Below are positions 16,779-24,608 of a DNA stretch of 64,000 bases, in pieces. The DNA is from an uncultured Pelagibacteraceae bacterium. Lineage in GTDB: Bacteria > Pseudomonadota > Alphaproteobacteria > Pelagibacterales > Pelagibacteraceae. The stretch covers positions 248,001 to 312,000 of the forward strand of contig CACCOB010000001.1 of NCBI GenBank assembly GCA_902547535.1. Direction: 5' to 3'. Below the pieces are notes generated by a model, which worked only from the letters and a program-made list of their open reading frames with translations, was not told the origin of the DNA and searched no databases. The position numbers and the translations under genes were made by a program. Position 1 is the first letter of the stretch; each line of letters starts with the position of its first letter.

Positions 16779-17489
16779 ATGTCAGAAAAATATCTAATTG
16801 TCGGTGCGACAGGTTCTATCGGATCTAATTTAGCAGAACAAATGCACTCCTCTGGTAGAGAAATTCACTTAGTTGGCAGAGATGAAGCTCAACTAAAAAA
16901 TTTATCAGAAAAATTTAACTCTCCATATACTGTTGCAGATGTCTTACTGGATGGATTTGTCGATAAGATAAAATCTGATATTCCAGAAATTAAGGGTGTA
17001 GCTTATTGTGTTGGTTCAATAGATCTAAAGCCATTAAAATTGGCAACTGAAAATGATTTTAATAAATGTATGAAATTAAATTTTTATTCGGCTGTAGATT
17101 TAATTAAAGGTTACCAAGATAATCTAAAACAAAATAATGGTTCAATTGTTTTATTTTCAACTGTAGCTGCTCAAAAAGGTTTCACAAATCACTCAATTAT
17201 TGCATCGACCAAAGCAGCAATTGAAGGTTTAACAGTTTCTTTAGCTGCAGAATTTGCACCTAACATAAGAGTAAACAGTATTGCACTAAGTCTAACAAAT
17301 TCTAAAATTGCTGAACCAATGTTGAAAAATGTAGCTCTAGCACAAGGAATAGCTAAAGCACATCCACTTAAGAGACTAGGAGAGGGCAAAGATGGTGCAG
17401 CACTGGCTAAATTTTTACTTACAGAAGAAAGTTCTTGGGTAACAGGACAAATAATTGCTGTTGACGGAGGAAGATCAAAACTTTCTTAA
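16779..17489 (+). CDS. Short-chain dehydrogenase/reductase
   Basis: A 236-residue SDR with the cofactor loop GATGSIGSN near residue 7, VGRDEAQ after strand 2, the catalytic Ser in FSTVAAQKG, and a C-terminal TGQIIAVDGGRS typical of the FabG-like subgroup. The usual YxxxK appears as SIIASTK: the expected catalytic Tyr position is occupied by Ile or Ser, so activity may be altered or absent. It is divergent from the photolyase gene with only 11 bases between starts, so promoters must overlap the coding regions. Confidence 0.85.
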   Translation: MSEKYLIVGATGSIGSNLAEQMHSSGREIHLVGRDEAQLKNLSEKFNSPYTVADVLLDGFVDKIKSDIPEIKGVAYCVGSIDLKPLKLATENDFNKCMKLNFYSAVDLIKGYQDNLKQNNGSIVLFSTVAAQKGFTNHSIIASTKAAIEGLTVSLAAEFAPNIRVNSIALSLTNSKIAEPMLKNVALAQGIAKAHPLKRLGEGKDGAALAKFLLTEESSWVTGQIIAVDGGRSKLS

Positions 17490-17490
17490 G

Positions 17491-18555
17491 GTGAAAATAA
17501 AATTTTTAATAATTATCTTAACTCTATTATTCACTTCAAAATCTTACTGTGAAAAAATAGTTTTAGAAAAACTAGTAGAATTAGACTCTCCGTGGGGATC
17601 TTCTTTTATTAATAATAATGAAATTATAGTAACAGAGAAAAGTGGAAAAATAAAAATAGTAGATATTTTAGCTAATCAAATACAAGAAGTGGATCATCAA
17701 CTTGACTTTGTGGTTCATGGTCAAGGAGGATTATTAGATATAATTCATAAAGATAATATTATTTGGATCTCTTACACTGAAGACAGAGGTAATTATAAAA
17801 CTAGTACATCGATAGCTAGAGCAAAATTAAATAAAAAAAAATTAGTGTTTAAAAATATTTTCCAGGCTAATCCACCAATTGACTCAGGATATCATTTTGG
17901 CTCAAGGTTAGCTATTAAGGACAATTATATTTACGCTTCTGCTGGTGAAAGAGGGCAAGGTATGATTGCGCAGGATGCATCAAAGCACCCTGGAAGTATA
18001 ATTAGAGTCCATTTAGATGGGAGCATTCCAAATGATAATCCTAAATTTGAAGGTAAATCAGATTGGTTACCAGAAATTTATCAAATTGGAGTAAGAAATC
18101 CACAAGGGATGGTGCTATCTGCATTTGATGGAAAAGTTTACATAAGCAATCATGGTGCAAAAGGTGGTGACTGGTTTGGTGAGGTTAAAAAAGGAGAAAA
18201 TTATGGATGGAAAATACTTGGATGGGGTGGAAAAAATTATTCTGGAATTCCAATTGGACCAAAATGGAAACCTGGTTTCACAAAAGCCATTCAGTATTGG
18301 GTGCCATCAATTGCTACAAGTGCAATAACTATATATAAAGGCAAAGAGTTTGAAGAGTGGAATGGTCATGCCTTAATAACTTCACTAAAAGACAAGTCTT
18401 TAAGAAAATTGATATTTAATGATTTATCTAATGTTAGGGAAGAAATTATTTTTAAAAATAAAATTGGAAGAATAAGAGATATCCAAGTCCATCCTTCAAA
18501 TGGAAAAATTTACTTTTTAAGCCAAGATGCATTGTGGTTAATGCAAAAAAAATAG
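17491..18555 (+). CDS. PQQ-dependent aldose-type sugar dehydrogenase (YliI/Asd-like)
   Basis: Periplasmic six-bladed beta-propeller dehydrogenase. I place the start at GTG 17491, one base after the SDR stop; it gives a clean signal peptide (KIKFLIIILTLLFTSKSYCE), whereas the ORF-track start at 17455 overlaps the SDR and precedes the signal. Family segments include EKSGKIKIVD, HFGSRLAI, EIYQIGVRNPQGM and ENYGWKILGWG. Relatives oxidise aldose sugars with PQQ. No PQQ biosynthesis gene is in the window, so the cofactor may be imported or made elsewhere. The mature enzyme is about 335 residues, normal for the soluble type. Confidence 0.87.
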   Translation: MKIKFLIIILTLLFTSKSYCEKIVLEKLVELDSPWGSSFINNNEIIVTEKSGKIKIVDILANQIQEVDHQLDFVVHGQGGLLDIIHKDNIIWISYTEDRGNYKTSTSIARAKLNKKKLVFKNIFQANPPIDSGYHFGSRLAIKDNYIYASAGERGQGMIAQDASKHPGSIIRVHLDGSIPNDNPKFEGKSDWLPEIYQIGVRNPQGMVLSAFDGKVYISNHGAKGGDWFGEVKKGENYGWKILGWGGKNYSGIPIGPKWKPGFTKAIQYWVPSIATSAITIYKGKEFEEWNGHALITSLKDKSLRKLIFNDLSNVREEIIFKNKIGRIRDIQVHPSNGKIYFLSQDALWLMQKK

Positions 18556-18570
18556 TATATAGTAGGGCAA

Positions 18571-19674
18571 ATGGATGATGTAGTTATAGTTGGTGGAGGT
18601 ATTATAGGTGCTGCTACGGCTTACTTTATGTCTTTAGAAGGTCGAAAAGTAAAGGTAATTGAAAGAGACCCTACTTATAAAACCGCTTCATTTCCACTTT
18701 CATTAGGTGGTTTTAGAAGACAATTTTATCAAAAAGAAAATATTCTTTTAGGAAAATTTGCTAGAGAGTTTATTTTTAAAATTCCTGAATTACTTAAAAC
18801 ACAAAAAAATCCAAACCCAACAGCTAGTATGGTCCCAAATGGATACTTATTGATGTTTGGACCAGAACACGCAGAAGAACAATACAGAGCTTTACAGAAT
18901 CATAAAGAGTGTGATGCTGGCACAAAAAATATTAAGGGCTCTGAATTAAATAAAATTTTTCCATATATAAATAATGAAGGAATAGAAACAGCCACATACA
19001 CTGATAACAAAAGTGAGGGATGGATAGATCCTTTTATGTTTCATAGCGCATTAAAAAGTAAGGCTTTAGAGCTTGGTGCTGAATTTATAAAAGGTGAAGT
19101 TAAAGATTTATCCGAACTGAATGCAAAAACAATTATTTCTGCGGCAGGTTGTTGGACAAAAGAACTGCTATCGGATATCCCAGTGGAACCACAAAAACAT
19201 ACAGTTTTTAGAGTCAAATGTCCTAAGCATTTTCCTGATATGCCATTGACTGGAGATTTAACTACTGGTGTTTATTGGAGACCAGAGGGAAAGGAATTTC
19301 TAGCTGGTTCACCGATATCTGTATTCGATGCAAAAGATTTAGAACCTGAATGGAATGATTTTGAGGAACTAGTTTGGCCTGCTCTAGCAAAAAGAGTTCC
19401 AGCTTTTGAAGAACTTAAATTAACAGGGGGATGGGCAGGATTTTATGATTGCAATAAGTTAGATAACAATGCAGTTGTTGGAAAACATCCAAAGTATGAA
19501 AATGTTTATTTAGCCTCTGGATTTACAGGCAGAGGTTTAATGCAAGCTCCGGGTATTGGTAGAGCACTTACTGAGTTAATAACAACCGGTAGCTATCAAT
19601 CAATAGATATAAGTGTTTTTGGTGTTGAGAGAGTTTTAAAAAGTAATGCTAGACCTGAACCTTACGTATTATAA
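18571..19674 (+). CDS. FAD-dependent oxidoreductase, DAO family
   Basis: A 367-residue D-amino-acid-oxidase-family flavoprotein. It has the dinucleotide fold VIVGGGIIGAATAYF at residues 5-19, the FAD-contact SLGGFRRQF near 47, and the C-terminal ASGFTGRGLMQAPGIGR loop near 311. The overall pattern fits FOXRED1/sarcosine-dehydrogenase-like enzymes that oxidise N-methyl or D-amino acids. The substrate is not identifiable. A GGGC ribosome-binding-like sequence precedes the ATG. It is in line with the sugar dehydrogenase gene (15 bp spacing), and its end overlaps a small convergent ORF by 6 bp. Confidence 0.9.
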   Translation: MDDVVIVGGGIIGAATAYFMSLEGRKVKVIERDPTYKTASFPLSLGGFRRQFYQKENILLGKFAREFIFKIPELLKTQKNPNPTASMVPNGYLLMFGPEHAEEQYRALQNHKECDAGTKNIKGSELNKIFPYINNEGIETATYTDNKSEGWIDPFMFHSALKSKALELGAEFIKGEVKDLSELNAKTIISAAGCWTKELLSDIPVEPQKHTVFRVKCPKHFPDMPLTGDLTTGVYWRPEGKEFLAGSPISVFDAKDLEPEWNDFEELVWPALAKRVPAFEELKLTGGWAGFYDCNKLDNNAVVGKHPKYENVYLASGFTGRGLMQAPGIGRALTELITTGSYQSIDISVFGVERVLKSNARPEPYVL

Positions 19675-19848
19675 TTTTTTAACATAATAGCCTAGAAAAC
19701 CATTAAAAGTAGATACAGCAAAAATTAATAATTGTCCTTTAAATGAATAAAATTCAAAAGATGGATAGAAACTTATGCCAATAGAAAAAAAAAGATAAGT
19801 TAAAATAAAAGGTTTGTAAAACTTTTTAAAAAAATAAATAATTTTCAT
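19669..19848 (-). CDS. Putative 59-residue membrane protein (absent from ORF track)
   Basis: Read by hand: ATG at 19848, directly after the stop of the upstream minus-strand DMT gene, running to TAA at 19669, which overlaps the FAD oxidoreductase by 6 bp. The protein is rich in Phe and Tyr with two short hydrophobic stretches (PFILTYLFFSIGISFYP and LLIFAVSTFNGFLGYY). No family is recognised. It fills what would otherwise be the only 174-base gene-free gap here, and the exact stop-start junction supports co-translation with the DMT gene. AT-rich sequence can give such ORFs by chance, so confidence is moderate. Confidence 0.55.
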   Translation of the reverse strand: MKIIYFFKKFYKPFILTYLFFSIGISFYPSFEFYSFKGQLLIFAVSTFNGFLGYYVKKL

Positions 19849-20697
19849 TTACTTTCTTGTTGCAATATAAACACCTATTGTTGCTAAAACAAAACCTATT
19901 ACATCTATATTTGATAGTTTTTCTCCCAGAAATAAATAAGCCATGACAGCTGTTGTAGGAGGAACAAGAAAAAATAATGTTGAAGTCTTATTTACTGAAC
20001 CTGCCTTTATTAAAAACATTAAAATTGTAAAAGCTCCAAAAGACACTAGTATAATCTGATGTGTCATTCCTAATATGAAACCTGTTGAAAAGTTAATATA
20101 TGGAGCTTCTAAAAATGATATTAAAATCAAATTAAAAACAAAGCCACCAAATGCTTGAAAACCATTATTTACTGATAAAGGAACATTCCCACTTAATTTT
20201 TTTTGCCATAAGGTCCCTGTAGTGATTGCTGTAAGGGCAATAAAACAAGTAATAATTCCATCTTTAGGAAACTCATTTCTAAAATCAATTCCAAGTACCA
20301 ATAAAGAACCAACAAATCCAAAAAATATACCAACCCACTGCCTCCATCCAATAACTTCCTTATAAATTGGACCTGATAATAAATTTGTTAATATAGGTTG
20401 TAGAGTAACAATTAATGCGACTACGCTTGCAGGAACCCCCACATGAAAGGCGTACCAACAACCACCAAGATACAATCCATGAAACAATACGCCTGTAGTA
20501 ATACTTTCTAGGACATATCTTATTTTTTTAAAAATTATTTCTTTTTTAAATAATGCAAATATAAAAAATCCTATGGTTACAATTCCAAATCTAAAAGCAA
20601 GTGCTGCAAATGGAGATGCGTTCTGAACTATAATATCACCTGATATAAATGCAGATGACCACAATAGTATAAATAGCAAAGGAAAGGTTTTTATCAT
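19849..20697 (-). CDS. DMT-superfamily (EamA) transporter
   Basis: A 282-residue ten-helix transporter beginning LLFILLWSSAFISGDIIVQNASPFAALAFRF, the RhaT/EamA-type first-helix pattern in which WSSAF and the F.A...R motif are typical. Two EamA repeats are visible, the second starting with TGTLWQKK near residue 162 and ending in LFLGEKLSNIDVIG. It is a different DMT subfamily from the three genes at 9131, 24609 and 30370. Probable metabolite exporter; substrate unknown. It is followed immediately by a 59-residue ORF. Confidence 0.9.
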   Translation of the reverse strand: MIKTFPLLFILLWSSAFISGDIIVQNASPFAALAFRFGIVTIGFFIFALFKKEIIFKKIRYVLESITTGVLFHGLYLGGCWYAFHVGVPASVVALIVTLQPILTNLLSGPIYKEVIGWRQWVGIFFGFVGSLLVLGIDFRNEFPKDGIITCFIALTAITTGTLWQKKLSGNVPLSVNNGFQAFGGFVFNLILISFLEAPYINFSTGFILGMTHQIILVSFGAFTILMFLIKAGSVNKTSTLFFLVPPTTAVMAYLFLGEKLSNIDVIGFVLATIGVYIATRK

Positions 20698-20731
20698 TAT
20701 AAAGGATTTATATTGTCATAAATTTTTTTAA

Positions 20732-21739
20732 TTAAATTTTGACAAGCATTTTACCAGTATTTTTTCCTTTTAATAAATCTATAAATGATTTTGGGGCCTT
20801 CTCAATTCCTGAATAAATAGTTTCTTTAAATTTTATTTCACCTTTAGATAACCATTTCAACATATCAGTTTCAAATGGTTCTCTTTCATTCTCATGATCA
20901 AATATTAAAAATCCTTTTATGGTAAGTCTTTTAACAAGTACATGTGCCATGTTTTTTATTCCAGATCCTGGTGTTGTTACGTTCATCTGAGAAATTCTAC
21001 CACAAACTACTATACGACCAAAATTTTTCATTTGGAAAATTGCAGATTCCAAAAAATCACCTCCAACATTATCAAAATAAAGATCAAATCCATCAGGACA
21101 TATTTCTTTTAAATGTAACACAAGGTTTTCTACCTTTTTATAATTGAAAGCATAATCAACTTTTAATTCGTTTTTTAACCAATCAACTTTTTCATCGGAA
21201 CCTGTGCTAGCAATAACTTTACAACCAAGATTTTTTGCAATTTGACAAACTGTGGAACCGACGCTCCCTCCAGCTGAAGATACTAAAACTGACTGACCAG
21301 CTTTTAATTCTCCATGTTTGAATAGTCCAATATATGCAGTATGTCCAGTCATACCAAGAGGACCTAAATAAGATTGTATGGGCATATCAATAGGTTTTAG
21401 CTTTTTTAGTTTATCAGCATTGCAAACAAAATTATCTCTCATACCGTAGTTGCTAAATACTAAATCTCCAACATTAAAACTTTTATCATTTGAAATCTCT
21501 ACTTTACCAATTGCATACCCTTCCATTTCTTCGCCAATCTTAAATGGTGGTTTATAATTTTTTCTTTCGGTCATTCTTGCTCTCATATACGGATCAACTG
21601 ATAACCATGAATTTGATACTAAAATATTTTTTTCCTTATTAATTGATATTTCTTTTGATTTTATTTCAAAATCGGTTTCTTTTGGTAAGCCAGTTGGAAT
21701 ATAATTTTTTAAAGCTACATATTTGCTGATTATAGCCAC
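20732..21739 (-). CDS. MDR-family NADP-dependent oxidoreductase (CurA/leukotriene B4 dehydrogenase-like)
   Basis: A 335-residue zinc-free medium-chain reductase. Characteristic segments are VSNSWLSVDPYMRARM near residue 40, LGPLGMTGHTAYIGL near 125, the NADPH-binding SSAGGSVGSTVCQIAKNLG near 153 and FDLYFDNVGGDFLE near 218. Relatives reduce alkenal or enone double bonds, detoxifying lipid-peroxidation products. The start is a GTG (21739), one base from the msrA stop, so the two are probably one mRNA with msrA upstream. The pairing with MsrA suggests oxidative-damage repair. Confidence 0.9.
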   Translation of the reverse strand: MAIISKYVALKNYIPTGLPKETDFEIKSKEISINKEKNILVSNSWLSVDPYMRARMTERKNYKPPFKIGEEMEGYAIGKVEISNDKSFNVGDLVFSNYGMRDNFVCNADKLKKLKPIDMPIQSYLGPLGMTGHTAYIGLFKHGELKAGQSVLVSSAGGSVGSTVCQIAKNLGCKVIASTGSDEKVDWLKNELKVDYAFNYKKVENLVLHLKEICPDGFDLYFDNVGGDFLESAIFQMKNFGRIVVCGRISQMNVTTPGSGIKNMAHVLVKRLTIKGFLIFDHENEREPFETDMLKWLSKGEIKFKETIYSGIEKAPKSFIDLLKGKNTGKMLVKI

Positions 21740-21740
21740 T

Positions 21741-22319
21741 TTAAAATCCCCAAATATTATTTAATGTTGCCTCGCGCCTACATGCTTTTTTATATCTTAA
21801 ATAATTAACAAAATTTATTTGGTAATAATCTTGGTGAAATGCTTCAGCTTTATAAAATTTTTCAAATTTTCTAACATAGGTTACGACTTTTTTTTCAAAT
21901 TTTTTTTCTATTTCCTTAATACTATTTTCTATTAAATCTTTTTGTTTCTTATTTTGATAAAATGCTACTGATCTATAGCTATATCCTTTGTCACAAAACT
22001 GTCCTGCAGCATCAAATGGATCGATATTTACCCAGAATTCTTCTAAAAGTTTTTCATAGCTAACTACTTCAGGAATATATATCACTTCAATAACTTCAAA
22101 ATGGCCCGTATTTCCATATGTGACTTCTTTATAGGTCGGATTTTCTGTAGTTCCACCTGAATACCCAGAAATAACTTTTGAAACACCTAGAATATTTTCA
22201 AATGATTCTTCCATGCACCAAAAACACCCACCAGCAAAATATGCTCTTTCAAAATTTGGTGAGTTTGCAAAGCTCGTTGAAGAGAGTAATAAGAAAATTA
22301 TTGATAAGAGTTTTTTCAT
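21741..22319 (-). CDS. msrA: Peptide-methionine (S)-S-oxide reductase, exported
   Basis: Repairs methionine sulfoxide in proteins. The catalytic motif AGGCFWCMEE lies near residues 30-39, with the usual YSGGTTENPTY and YRSVAFYQN segments following. An N-terminal hydrophobic signal (LLSIIFLLLSSTSFANS) suggests the enzyme acts in the periplasm rather than the cytoplasm. Length 192 is normal for an exported form. It is followed after 1 base by the MDR reductase gene and preceded by a hairpin abutting its start. Confidence 0.95.
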   Translation of the reverse strand: MKKLLSIIFLLLSSTSFANSPNFERAYFAGGCFWCMEESFENILGVSKVISGYSGGTTENPTYKEVTYGNTGHFEVIEVIYIPEVVSYEKLLEEFWVNIDPFDAAGQFCDKGYSYRSVAFYQNKKQKDLIENSIKEIEKKFEKKVVTYVRKFEKFYKAEAFHQDYYQINFVNYLRYKKACRREATLNNIWGF

Positions 22320-22320
22320 T

Positions 22321-22356
22321 AAAGGTAGCTATCTGGTTTATTTATAGCTTACCTTT
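22321..22356 (-). other. Hairpin immediately upstream of msrA
   Basis: Inverted repeat AAAGGTAGCTAT / ATAGCTTACCTTT, 12 paired positions with one bulged base around an 11-base loop. On the minus strand it lies between the fdh stop and the msrA start, ending one base before the ATG. It has no long T-run after it, so it is a weak terminator candidate. It could be an attenuator, an mRNA-end stabiliser for fdh, or a structure masking msrA initiation. Confidence 0.6.
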
Positions 22357-22376
22357 AATGAATTATATTTAAAACT

Positions 22377-23576
22377 CTATTTTTTTTGATATTTTGCCGC
22401 TTCTTCAGATCCGCCAGTCGCACTTCCTTTACTGTAAGAATGTGCACCCATACCTGCTAATTGTCCATCCTTAACAATAAGGTATTGGTTACGTATTTCA
22501 CGACCTTCAAAGAAACATTCTAAAATTTCTCTAACACCATCAGCATATCTAGCTTGTGCTGAAAGAGAAGTTCCAGAAGTGTGAGGTGTCATTCCATGAT
22601 TTGGCATCGTTCTCCAAACATGATCATTTGGTGCTGGTTGTGGAAACCATACATCACCAGCGTATCCACTTAATTGACCACTTTTTAATGCTTTAGCAAT
22701 AGCGTCTCTGTTACAAATTTTACCTCTAGCAGTATTTACAATGTATGCACCTTTTTTCATTTTACTAATCATTGCATCATCAAATAAATTTTCTGTTTCA
22801 GGGTGTAGCGGACAGTTAATGGTTACTACATCACAAACTTTAACCATTGATTCTACTGTTTCATGGAAAGTCAAATTTAATTCTTTTTCTACTGTCTCAG
22901 GCAATCTATGTCTATCAAAGTAATGAAGATGAACGTCAAAAGGTTTCATTTTTCTTAAAGCATCTAGTCCAATTCTTCCAGCTGCAACAGTTCCAATATG
23001 CATACCTTCAACGTCATATGATCTTTGAACAGCATCTGCAATGTTCCAACCACCTTCATTAACAATTCTATGTTGATTATGGTAATCTCTTACCAACGAT
23101 ACAATCATCATTACAATATGTTCGGCAACAGATCTTGAGTTACAGAATGTGACCTCTACAACATCAATTTTATTATCCATTGCTGCTTGAAGATCTACAT
23201 GGTCTGACCCAATTCCTGCAGTGACTGCCATTTTCAAATTTTTTGCTTTTGCAATTCTTTCTTTAGTTAAATAATAAGGGAAAAAAGGTTGAGAAATTAC
23301 AATATCTGCATCCACAATATGTTTGTCAGCCTCGCATCCTTCACCATCTTTACTATTTGTTACAATTAGCTCGTGGCCATTGCTCTCCAAAAATTTTCTT
23401 AATCCTAACTCTCCAGATACACAACCTAGTAATTCTCCTGGTGTAAAATCTCTACCTTTTGGACTTGGCAAAGTCATTCCATCAGGGTATTTTTCTAGTT
23501 TTGGAAGGTCCGATAAGGCGTATGACTTAGGCATACCACCTTTAGGATCATCATATAAAACACAAAGTACTTTCAT
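22377..23576 (-). CDS. fdh: NAD-dependent formate dehydrogenase
   Basis: Single-subunit, metal-free formate dehydrogenase of the D-2-hydroxyacid dehydrogenase superfamily, oxidising formate to CO2 with NAD+ in the cytoplasm. At 399 residues it matches the family. Motifs are TAGIGSDHVDLQAA near residue 116 (substrate-site region), CNSRSVAEHIVMM, AAGRIGLDALRKM near 197 with an Asp in HYFDRHRLPE specifying NAD, and the catalytic HTSGTSLSAQARYADG near 331. An AGGAGA ribosome binding site precedes the ATG. It would complete one-carbon oxidation for energy, which fits known SAR11 physiology. Confidence 0.96.
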   Translation of the reverse strand: MKVLCVLYDDPKGGMPKSYALSDLPKLEKYPDGMTLPSPKGRDFTPGELLGCVSGELGLRKFLESNGHELIVTNSKDGEGCEADKHIVDADIVISQPFFPYYLTKERIAKAKNLKMAVTAGIGSDHVDLQAAMDNKIDVVEVTFCNSRSVAEHIVMMIVSLVRDYHNQHRIVNEGGWNIADAVQRSYDVEGMHIGTVAAGRIGLDALRKMKPFDVHLHYFDRHRLPETVEKELNLTFHETVESMVKVCDVVTINCPLHPETENLFDDAMISKMKKGAYIVNTARGKICNRDAIAKALKSGQLSGYAGDVWFPQPAPNDHVWRTMPNHGMTPHTSGTSLSAQARYADGVREILECFFEGREIRNQYLIVKDGQLAGMGAHSYSKGSATGGSEEAAKYQKK

Positions 23577-23623
23577 TTTATCTCCTAATATTTAAGTTTA
23601 AAATTTCTCTCTATAGATATTTT

Positions 23624-23638
23624 CTAAACAAAGTTTAG
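23624..23638. promoter_or_regulatory. Short perfect palindrome upstream of fdh
   Basis: CTAAAC-AAA-GTTTAG, a 6-bp inverted repeat with a 3-base centre, about 48 bases ahead of the fdh start in the 97-base spacer (23577-23673). On the minus strand it falls just after a TTGTGC that could serve as a -35 box. It could be an operator or a chance AT-rich repeat; nothing else notable is in this spacer. Confidence 0.35.
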
Positions 23639-23673
23639 CACAATTGGAACATCAATCAAATGAATAGTAAATG

Positions 23674-24135
23674 TTAAGGATATTTCTTTTGAGCAACAAA
23701 TTTATTTAGAAGAATTCCAAATACTATTATTATCAGACATCCAGATAGTATTGGGGACAAAAGATATTCAAACGATACTGAGCCTAATATGACTATAATG
23801 GGGTTTCCCCCTGCAGGCGGATGAGTTACGTCCAAAAATATCATTAATCCAACTCCAAAACCTACAGCCAAAGGTATCATTATATAAATAGGTAAGGGAA
23901 TATAATTATAAAATAAAATTCCAATAGCAGAAGTAACTAGGTGACCAAATAATATATTTTTTGGTTTAGCAAAAGGACTTTCAGGATAGCCATACAAAAG
24001 AACCATTGAAGATCCAAATGAAGCTATTAAAAAAAGACCATAATTAGTTTTATATGTTAATAATGTTAGAACTCCAATTGTTATTGTGGAAAAAGCCAAA
24101 GCCAAAAGTGATTGATAGATTTTATCTTTTTTCAT
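23674..24135 (-). CDS. HPP-family membrane protein
   Basis: A 153-residue protein with four to five helices. It contains the hallmark DVTHPPAGGNPIIV segment near residue 106 that names the HPP family, and a preceding SFGSSMVLLYGYPESPFAKPKN loop near residue 40 that is equally typical. Some HPP-family proteins have been linked to nitrite transport in cyanobacteria and chloroplasts; function here is open. It overlaps the upstream SufU-like gene by 4 bp. Confidence 0.88.
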   Translation of the reverse strand: MKKDKIYQSLLALAFSTITIGVLTLLTYKTNYGLFLIASFGSSMVLLYGYPESPFAKPKNILFGHLVTSAIGILFYNYIPLPIYIMIPLAVGFGVGLMIFLDVTHPPAGGNPIIVILGSVSFEYLLSPILSGCLIIIVFGILLNKFVAQKKYP

Positions 24136-24530
24136 TTATTAAATAATCTTTTTAAAGCTTTAATTGGTAGTGTTATACATTCTTTTCTTTTAAAATTTTT
24201 TGTATTAAAAATTTTTTTAAAATCTTTCCATTCATTTGGAAAAGAAATATCTTGTTTATCATTGTATTGTTCTACTAGTTTAAAGAAGCCCTTAATTTTA
24301 TCCTTACTTTTCATCTTAAAATTTTTTGTAGCTAAATTTGCTGATGCATTACAATATATACATGATTGAGACTGATACGAAAAATCTTTTATAACATTGT
24401 CTTTTATAATCAAAAAAATTTCAATCTCATCACCACAAATTTGACTTTTATATTTTGTAGAATGAGTACAGTTATGAATATGTTTATTGTTTTTGGCATC
24501 AGAAGCTATTTTTAAAATATTAATATCCAT
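24132..24530 (-). CDS. SufU/IscU-like iron-sulfur scaffold protein
   Basis: A 132-residue NifU-N/SufU-type protein. Three conserved Cys positions can be assigned: QICGDEIE (Cys32), SCIYCNASANL near residues 57-60, and ECITLPIKALKR near the C-terminus. In SufU/IscU these bind a nascent Fe-S cluster or zinc, and the CGDE Asp is the usual fourth ligand. The C(I/Y)xC form of the second site is less common. No other suf or isc gene is in the window, so it is displaced from its usual operon. It is coupled by a 4 bp overlap to the HPP gene. Confidence 0.8.
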   Translation of the reverse strand: MDINILKIASDAKNNKHIHNCTHSTKYKSQICGDEIEIFLIIKDNVIKDFSYQSQSCIYCNASANLATKNFKMKSKDKIKGFFKLVEQYNDKQDISFPNEWKDFKKIFNTKNFKRKECITLPIKALKRLFNK

Positions 24531-24608
24531 TAGTTTAAGTATTTATTTGATTGTTATTATACAAATTTATATTTATATTTTTATACTTCTTAAATAAAAA
24601 AATAGCAT

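Noticed and set aside
24531-24608. Imperfect palindrome (TTAAGTAT / ATACTTCTTAA) in the divergent spacer as an operator
   Set aside because: It requires a two-base insertion and consists almost only of A/T, so it is expected by chance.
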